Source: Cognatazoarcus halotolerans
GTDB lineage: Bacteria > Pseudomonadota > Gammaproteobacteria > Burkholderiales > Rhodocyclaceae
NCBI RefSeq assembly: GCF_009800965.1
Contig: NZ_WUAF01000010.1
Location: 124,001-188,000 of the forward strand
DNA: 64,000 nucleotides
Direction of reading: 5' to 3'
In this document: piece after piece, positions 59,985-64,000 of the stretch
Position numbering within the stretch: the stretch's first letter is position 1
Layout: the number at the start of each line of letters is the position of its first letter
Made by a program: the position numbers and the translations under genes
Notes under the pieces: model-generated
Told to the model about the DNA's origin: nothing
What the model saw: only the letters and a program-made list of their open reading frames with translations
Databases searched by the model: none

Positions 59985-61090
59985 CCTCCGAAGTCCGCGG
60001 TGATCGGGCCACGGCGGGCCCCGCCAACACGGTGAGGCCTTCTCATGCTGCTTCGGGAGCCAGTGCCGAGGCTTGGGCAGCACGGTGGGCGGCCGATCCG
60101 TGAAGTGTTCGATCACCCGATTGCCCGCGTGAAGTACTGGTCGAGGAAGATGCCCTCGAACAGGCTGTCGGGCGCGTCGATGTCGAGGTAAGCGAACTGT
60201 TCGGTTCGCGAAGCGTGTTCGGGTTGGCGTCCTTGTCGTGCCGCGTAAGTGGGCTTTCGTGGTGCTCTATGGCACGACTTGAAACTGACTTGACGGTATC
60301 AAACACGGGTGTCCGGGGCGCTTCAGCCGCTGATACCGTCAAAGTGCGGGGGTGATTCCGGCTCTGATACCGTTAGCCCCGCTGAAGACGCTGTCGCTGA
60401 TACCGTCAGACGAGGGGGCGCAAGCCGCCTCTGATACCATTAGCCCTCAGCATTCGAGGGGGCTTCCCGTTGGAAAGGGCTCGACCACCCCTCAGTAGGG
60501 CAGTTTTGAGGGAGCCGAGGGCGATGCCGGCACGATGGGACAACATGAACCTGGATGGAGCTATCCAGATGACCCCGCTGAGGCGCGGCAATTTGTCGGT
60601 ATCGCTGTCGGTATCAAGCCACCCGCATCAGGCCGAAAGCCTTGCTACACAACGGTTTCCACGATGCTATTGACAATCGAGTGGGAGTGACCTGCTTCTT
60701 TCTGTTTGTCCAAGGCCGTGGCCGGCAGAGAGTGTGACCGCGCTGTGCGTGGGATACGCTTCAAGCGCGCGATGACCGACAGCGATAAGTGCTACAACTG
60801 CTTTGATCGGCTGTCTGAAAGTGGCGTACGACTTGGTGGATAACGACACGGCGGCTCGCCGGCCTCCGGATTGTTTGTCGTGTTCGAAAGCGCGCTGTTT
60901 ACCTGCCTGGCCTTGCACAGGACGACTCTAGCGATGGCGGGCGAGCTTCCCGTGATGGTCGGCTCGGCACGAATGCGTATCCCGGTGGAGTGACGCTACA
61001 TGCTGGTCGATGCGGCGTGACGGCATCGTGGTCTGGAGAGCTGCCAGACAACCGGATGCGGCGTGCTGATTCCGTAATTGCGGGTGTTTG
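59985..61090. other. Gene-free junction region between the accessory element and pqi genes
   Basis: No complete gene is supported. On the minus strand at 60113-60200 an open stretch ends AYLDIDAPDSLFEG...FTRAIG-stop, probably the remnant of a gene end. A regularly spaced GATACC repeat array lies at 60290-60615. The rest up to 61090 shows nothing clear. The right attachment site of the element is likely here, but I could not identify a direct repeat partner inside the window. Confidence 0.4.
60290..60615. repeat. Phased TGATACCGT(C/T)A repeat array
   Basis: Copies start at 60331, 60365, 60398 and 60432 (TGATACCGTCA, TGATACCGTTA, TGATACCGTCA, TGATACCATTA), spaced 34, 33 and 34 bp. An inverted copy TTGACGGTATCA at 60290-60301 mirrors the first (12-bp perfect inverted repeat, 29-bp gap). 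Two more inverted cores, GTCGGTATC, are at 60595 and 60607. Alternate units also resemble each other in the spacers (GGGGG then GC-rich). Constant spacing of about three helical turns suggests protein binding on one DNA face. Confidence 0.6.
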
Positions 61091-61714
61091 TCAGCCGGCG
61101 GAAGGCAGTGCGCAGCGCGCGCTGCGCGATTTGGCAAAGTCGCGTGCATCGGCCGCAACGCTTGCCGCCATCGCAGCAATTGCGCGCTGCTGGGCCTGTA
61201 CCAGCTCTGCATAGCTTCCAGGAGCCAGTTCTTCATACTTCCCGGAGCACAGTAGGCGCACATCCGCGGCCTCGTTTGCGAAACCCAGGCTCCAGTCGGC
61301 TGCCAGCTGGACCTTCTGACCGGGCCAGGCGTCGAGCCGGCGCAGCTGCACCTTGATGCGCAGCACGGACTTGCCGCTCGGGCGCGGCAGCCCGGCGATG
61401 TCCTGGGTGCCGAGGCGATGGCCGAGCTCGGCTGAAAGCGCGTTGCGCAACTCGTCACCGAACGGCCCGGCCCAGCGCTCGCCGTCGAGCACGACGATGC
61501 CGCTGTCGGCCTGTCGCACCACCAGCTGTGCCTGATCGAGGCGAGCCGGCACGCCCACCGGCAGCACGTCGATCAGGAAAGGCACCGCGGGCTCGGCGGT
61601 GGCGGCCGCCGGGGGTGGTGCCAGCAAGGTGTGGTAATGAACCGGCAGGGGCGTGGCGCAGGCCGCGAGGCCAAGCGCCAGCGCAGCCAGGGCGGAGCGG
61701 GCGGGTGTGTTCAT
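61091..61714 (-). CDS. pqiC: PqiC-like outer-membrane lipoprotein
   Basis: 207 residues. An N-terminal signal and lipobox (LAALALGLAACATPLP, Cys near residue 19) mark a lipoprotein of the PqiC/YmbA (DUF330/ABC-type transport auxiliary) family. Motifs include LIDVLPVGVPARLDQAQLVV and GERWAGPFGDELRNALSAEL. The ATG overlaps the pqiB stop as ATGA. It works with PqiA and PqiB in an MCE-type lipid transport pathway across the envelope. The C-terminus is Cys/Ser-rich and the gene ends at the border with the accessory DNA; a slightly altered 3' end cannot be excluded. Confidence 0.85.
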   Translation of the reverse strand: MNTPARSALAALALGLAACATPLPVHYHTLLAPPPAAATAEPAVPFLIDVLPVGVPARLDQAQLVVRQADSGIVVLDGERWAGPFGDELRNALSAELGHRLGTQDIAGLPRPSGKSVLRIKVQLRRLDAWPGQKVQLAADWSLGFANEAADVRLLCSGKYEELAPGSYAELVQAQQRAIAAMAASVAADARDFAKSRSARCALPSAG

Positions 61715-63435
61715 CGGCGGGACTCCGGCGGGGCGGGAAGGACATCGGATGCCGCCGCATCAGGTGGCGGGTCGGCCGGGCGGCCACGCAGCAAGGCCTC
61801 CGGGTGACGGCCAAGCAGGTCGGTGAGGGTGCGCAGCGATCGCGCCGAGCGCTGCAGCTCCCGCAAGGTCTGCTGCAGGTTCTGCTGCAAGGGCGCGTCG
61901 TCGGCAAGCATGCCCTGGGCTGTGCCAAAGGTCTTTTGGGCCTGTTCGAGCGTCTTCCCGGTCTGCTCCATGGTCTGCCCTGCCTGCTGCAACGTCCGGC
62001 TGGCCGCCTGCATGGTCTGTGTCACGCCGGGCAGAACCTCACCATTGACCTTCTTCGCGGCCAGATCCAGCTCGGCGAGGGTCGCGTCGAGCTTCTGGCC
62101 GATCGCTTCGAAGGGCAGCTTGTCGATCTTGCCGACGATGCCGGCCAGCTGCTCCTGCAGGCGGTCGAAGCTACCGCCGACGGTCGGCAGCACCATCGGC
62201 TGCGCGGACGCGTCGAAGGTGGCCTTGGGTGCGTTCGGGATGAAGTCCAGTGCGATGTAGAGCTGGCCGGTCAGCAGGTTGCCGGTGCGCGCCTGGGCGC
62301 GCAGGCCGTGCTGCACCAACTCGCCGAGAAAACGGCCTGTCGGCAGCTCAGTTTCGCCCTTGGCCATGGGCAGCTTTTCCAGCGCCTGACCGAGACGCTG
62401 CGGATAGAGCACTACGCCGACCACGGTGGGGAAACGGTGGCGGGCGGGGTCGAAATCCACGCCCATCGACACCACATTGCCGAGATCGACGCCCGAGAAC
62501 TGCACCGGCGCACCGACCGAGAGGCCGCGCAGCGGCTGCTCGAAGCGCAGCTGCACATACTGCGCCGGCCCGTTGGGCGGTGCGATCGCCCGCGCGTAAT
62601 CCTTGGCCAGGCCGAATTCGGCGCCTGCCTCGGCCGGCTTGGCATGGCTGTAGGGCGGCGCCGCGAAGGCGATGCCCCCGGCGACGATCGTCGCTACGGA
62701 TTCGGTCTGCAGCTTGAGGCCGTCGGCGCCGAGTGAGACATCGACCCCGCTTGCGTTCCAGAAACGCGTGTCGGTGGTGACGTAGCGGTCATAGGGCGCG
62801 TCGACGAAGATCTGCAGGGTCACGCTTTCGCCGCTTTCATCAAGCTGGTACGAGGCCACGCGGCCGACCTGGATGCGCCGGTAATACACCGGCGAGCCGA
62901 TGTCCAGCGAACCGAGATCCTCGGTGTGCAGCACAAAGGACTTGCCGGGGGTCCCGCCGATGACCGTCGGCGGCGTTTCCAGCCCCGTGAAGTTCAGGCT
63001 GTTCTCGTCCGAGGTGCCGGCGTCCACCCCGATATAGGCGCCCGAGAGCAGGGTATCTACCCCCGAGATGCCCCCCACGCCGATGCGCGGACGCACCACC
63101 CAGAAGCGCGTGTCCTCGCGTGTCAGCCTTCCCGCGCTCTTGGCCAGCGAGACCGTGGCGATCACGTGCGAGCCGTCCTCGCTGAGCTCGACCGCCGACA
63201 CCGAGCCGACGGTGACGTCCTTGTACTTGACCGGCGTCTTGCCAGCCTCGAGGCCGGTAGCGGTGCGAAAGGCAATGCGGATCTGAGGGCCGGCCGACAG
63301 CCAGGTCTGCACCATCATCGAGATGCCGATCAGCGCGGCCACCGCCGGCACCAGCCACACCAGCGAGACGCGCCAACGACGGGTGGCGACGACGGGATCG
63401 CCGGGTTGCGGGGTTGATTCGTTGGAGTCGTTCAT
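61711..63435 (-). CDS. pqiB: PqiB MCE-domain protein
   Basis: 574 residues from the ATG at 63435 (MNDSNESTPQPG). One N-terminal transmembrane helix (VSLVWLVPAVAALIGISMMVQ) anchors three MCE domains, recognisable by GLEAGKTPVKYKDVTVGSV, DIGSPVYYRRIQVGRVASY and SVGAPVQFSGVDLGNV. A long coiled-coil C-terminus (TMQAASRTLQQAGQTMEQTG) follows. PqiB forms hexameric rings stacked into a tunnel for lipid movement between membranes. The start overlaps the pqiA stop. Length and order match pqiABC of proteobacteria. Confidence 0.92.
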   Translation of the reverse strand: MNDSNESTPQPGDPVVATRRWRVSLVWLVPAVAALIGISMMVQTWLSAGPQIRIAFRTATGLEAGKTPVKYKDVTVGSVSAVELSEDGSHVIATVSLAKSAGRLTREDTRFWVVRPRIGVGGISGVDTLLSGAYIGVDAGTSDENSLNFTGLETPPTVIGGTPGKSFVLHTEDLGSLDIGSPVYYRRIQVGRVASYQLDESGESVTLQIFVDAPYDRYVTTDTRFWNASGVDVSLGADGLKLQTESVATIVAGGIAFAAPPYSHAKPAEAGAEFGLAKDYARAIAPPNGPAQYVQLRFEQPLRGLSVGAPVQFSGVDLGNVVSMGVDFDPARHRFPTVVGVVLYPQRLGQALEKLPMAKGETELPTGRFLGELVQHGLRAQARTGNLLTGQLYIALDFIPNAPKATFDASAQPMVLPTVGGSFDRLQEQLAGIVGKIDKLPFEAIGQKLDATLAELDLAAKKVNGEVLPGVTQTMQAASRTLQQAGQTMEQTGKTLEQAQKTFGTAQGMLADDAPLQQNLQQTLRELQRSARSLRTLTDLLGRHPEALLRGRPADPPPDAAASDVLPAPPESRR

Positions 63436-64000
63436 TCCTTTTCTGTATCCCAGGTCAGGCGGGGGTCGAAGCTCATGGCCGAGAGCATGGTGAGGATCAC
63501 CACCACGCCGAAAAAGAGGATGCCGATACGCGGCTCGACGTCGCTCAGCTTCTGGAACTTGACCAGCGCGGCGACCACAGCCACCACCAGCACGTCGAGC
63601 ATCGACCAGTAGCCTACCAGTTCGACCAGCCGGTAGAGCCGTGCCCGCTCGCGCACCGCCCAGTTGCTGCGGCGCTGCGCGGTGACCAGCAAGAGGCCGA
63701 GAATCAGGAACTTGGTGCAGGGCACCGCCACGCTGGCGATGAAGATGACTAGCGCAATGCCGTAGGAGCCGGCCTTCCAGAACTCGATCACGCCGACCAT
63801 GATGGTACTTTCGCTGACCTTGCCGAACATGCTGGTGTACATCACCGGCAGCAGGTTGGCCGGGATGTAGAGGATCAGGGCTGCGACGAGCAGAGCCCAG
63901 GTCCGGGTGATGCTGTCGGGGCGGCGCCGGTGCAGCGGCGCCTGGCAGCGCGGGCAATGCCGGTGTGTCAGGTCGTCGGGCGGATGTTCGCACACCAACC
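63432..64000 (-). CDS. pqiA: PqiA-type inner-membrane protein (5' end outside window)
   Basis: About 189 residues are visible and the frame is open to the window edge; the only possible start inside is a TTG at 63998. A CPRCQ pair with an upstream Cys forms a zinc-ribbon-like N-terminus, then four membrane segments: WALLVAALILYIPANLLPV, FWKAGSYGIALVIFIASVAVP, a stretch around LILGLLLVT, and WSMLDVLVVAVVAALV. These are the PqiA domain signatures (IPANLLPVM, SMLDV). It partners PqiB in envelope lipid transport. The stop overlaps the pqiB start. Confidence 0.88.
   Translation of the reverse strand, partial: LVCEHPPDDLTHRHCPRCQAPLHRRRPDSITRTWALLVAALILYIPANLLPVMYTSMFGKVSESTIMVGVIEFWKAGSYGIALVIFIASVAVPCTKFLILGLLLVTAQRRSNWAVRERARLYRLVELVGYWSMLDVLVVAVVAALVKFQKLSDVEPRIGILFFGVVVILTMLSAMSFDPRLTWDTEKE

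Noticed and set aside
60290-60442. The phased GATACC copies as a CRISPR array
   Set aside because: The repeats are only ~11 bp, copies are imperfect, some are inverted and the spacers partly resemble one another; no cas genes are present (the Cas4-like genes are not part of a cas locus).
1-64000. tRNA or rRNA genes, including a tRNA attachment site for the element
   Set aside because: None was recognised by eye at either junction; a dedicated search would be needed for small or degenerate tRNA ends.

Overview
The window reads as a high-GC proteobacterial chromosome, most likely a betaproteobacterium. This is inferred from overall composition, the pqiABC arrangement at the right edge and the gene families present; no rRNA or tRNA gene fixes the taxon. 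About 60 kb is accessory DNA with the backbone of an integrative/conjugative element or a large integrated plasmid. It carries DUF932, a P4-type primase, a GHKL ATPase, an AlpA regulator, DUF1173, an SbcC/SbcD-like pair, RadC/JAB, a giant methylase-helicase, ParB and a ParM/StbA-like ATPase. No transfer genes or origin are visible. Core-type genes (pqiA-pqiB-pqiC) occupy 61.1-64.0 kb, so the right boundary of the element probably lies in the gene-free stretch 59,985-61,090. The left boundary is outside the window.

Layout: 0-0.74 kb, the end of an unrecognised zinc-ribbon protein. 0.97-6.2 kb, minus-strand backbone genes (DUF932, primase, GHKL ATPase, small proteins). 6.8-11.4 kb, plus-strand backbone genes (ICE-type protein, XRE and AlpA regulators, a degenerate tyrosine recombinase, DUF1173). 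11.5-23.8 kb, an insertion pile-up: a RIT element (three coupled tyrosine recombinases with 29-bp perfect inverted repeats), an IS91-like unit, an IS21-family element with 20-bp inverted repeats, three unknown genes, and an IS4-family element with a 10-bp target duplication. 23.9-25.96 kb, a beta-solenoid-like repeat protein of lower GC. 26.1-27.2 kb, a frameshifted gene. 27.5-32.7 kb, an operon of an RDF/metal-binding-like protein, an SbcD-like nuclease and an SbcC-like ATPase. 32.8-37.6 kb, many small minus-strand genes plus a RadC-type protein. 38.1-41.1 kb, a Gabija-type defence pair. 41.5-46.6 kb, a 1,672-residue DNA methylase/SNF2-type helicase. 47.0-52.6 kb, a diguanylate cyclase, ParB, an unknown protein and an integrase. 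53.8-56.1 kb, a ParM-like gene, a small partner and a split Cas4/RecB-like nuclease pair. 56.3-60.0 kb, an ABC-three-component (ABC-3C) defence-type operon.

The most striking structure is not a protein. At least six accessory genes have long 5' leaders holding a recurring set of RNA hairpins. The third hairpin has a loop close to TCGTTAC on a stem that changes in a compensatory way (GCAG/CTGC, GCGG/CCGC, diverged CTGGT/ACCAG). In several of the same genes, and in others, a second module next to the start codon pairs a leader arm with the Shine-Dalgarno or start region, again with compensatory changes (GGTGTTC/GAACACC, GGTGTGTTC/GAACACACC, GGCGTT/AACGCC, CGTTGCCTCC/GGAGACAACG, GTCGGGTTCC/GGACCCCGAC). 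The genes carrying them are RadC, DNA methylase, integrase, AlpA, DUF932 and small unknowns. That matches the gene associations I recall for the radC RNA motif, so the distal module is probably that family; the proximal module looks additional. Together they suggest a shared post-transcriptional regulon for the element's DNA-handling genes.
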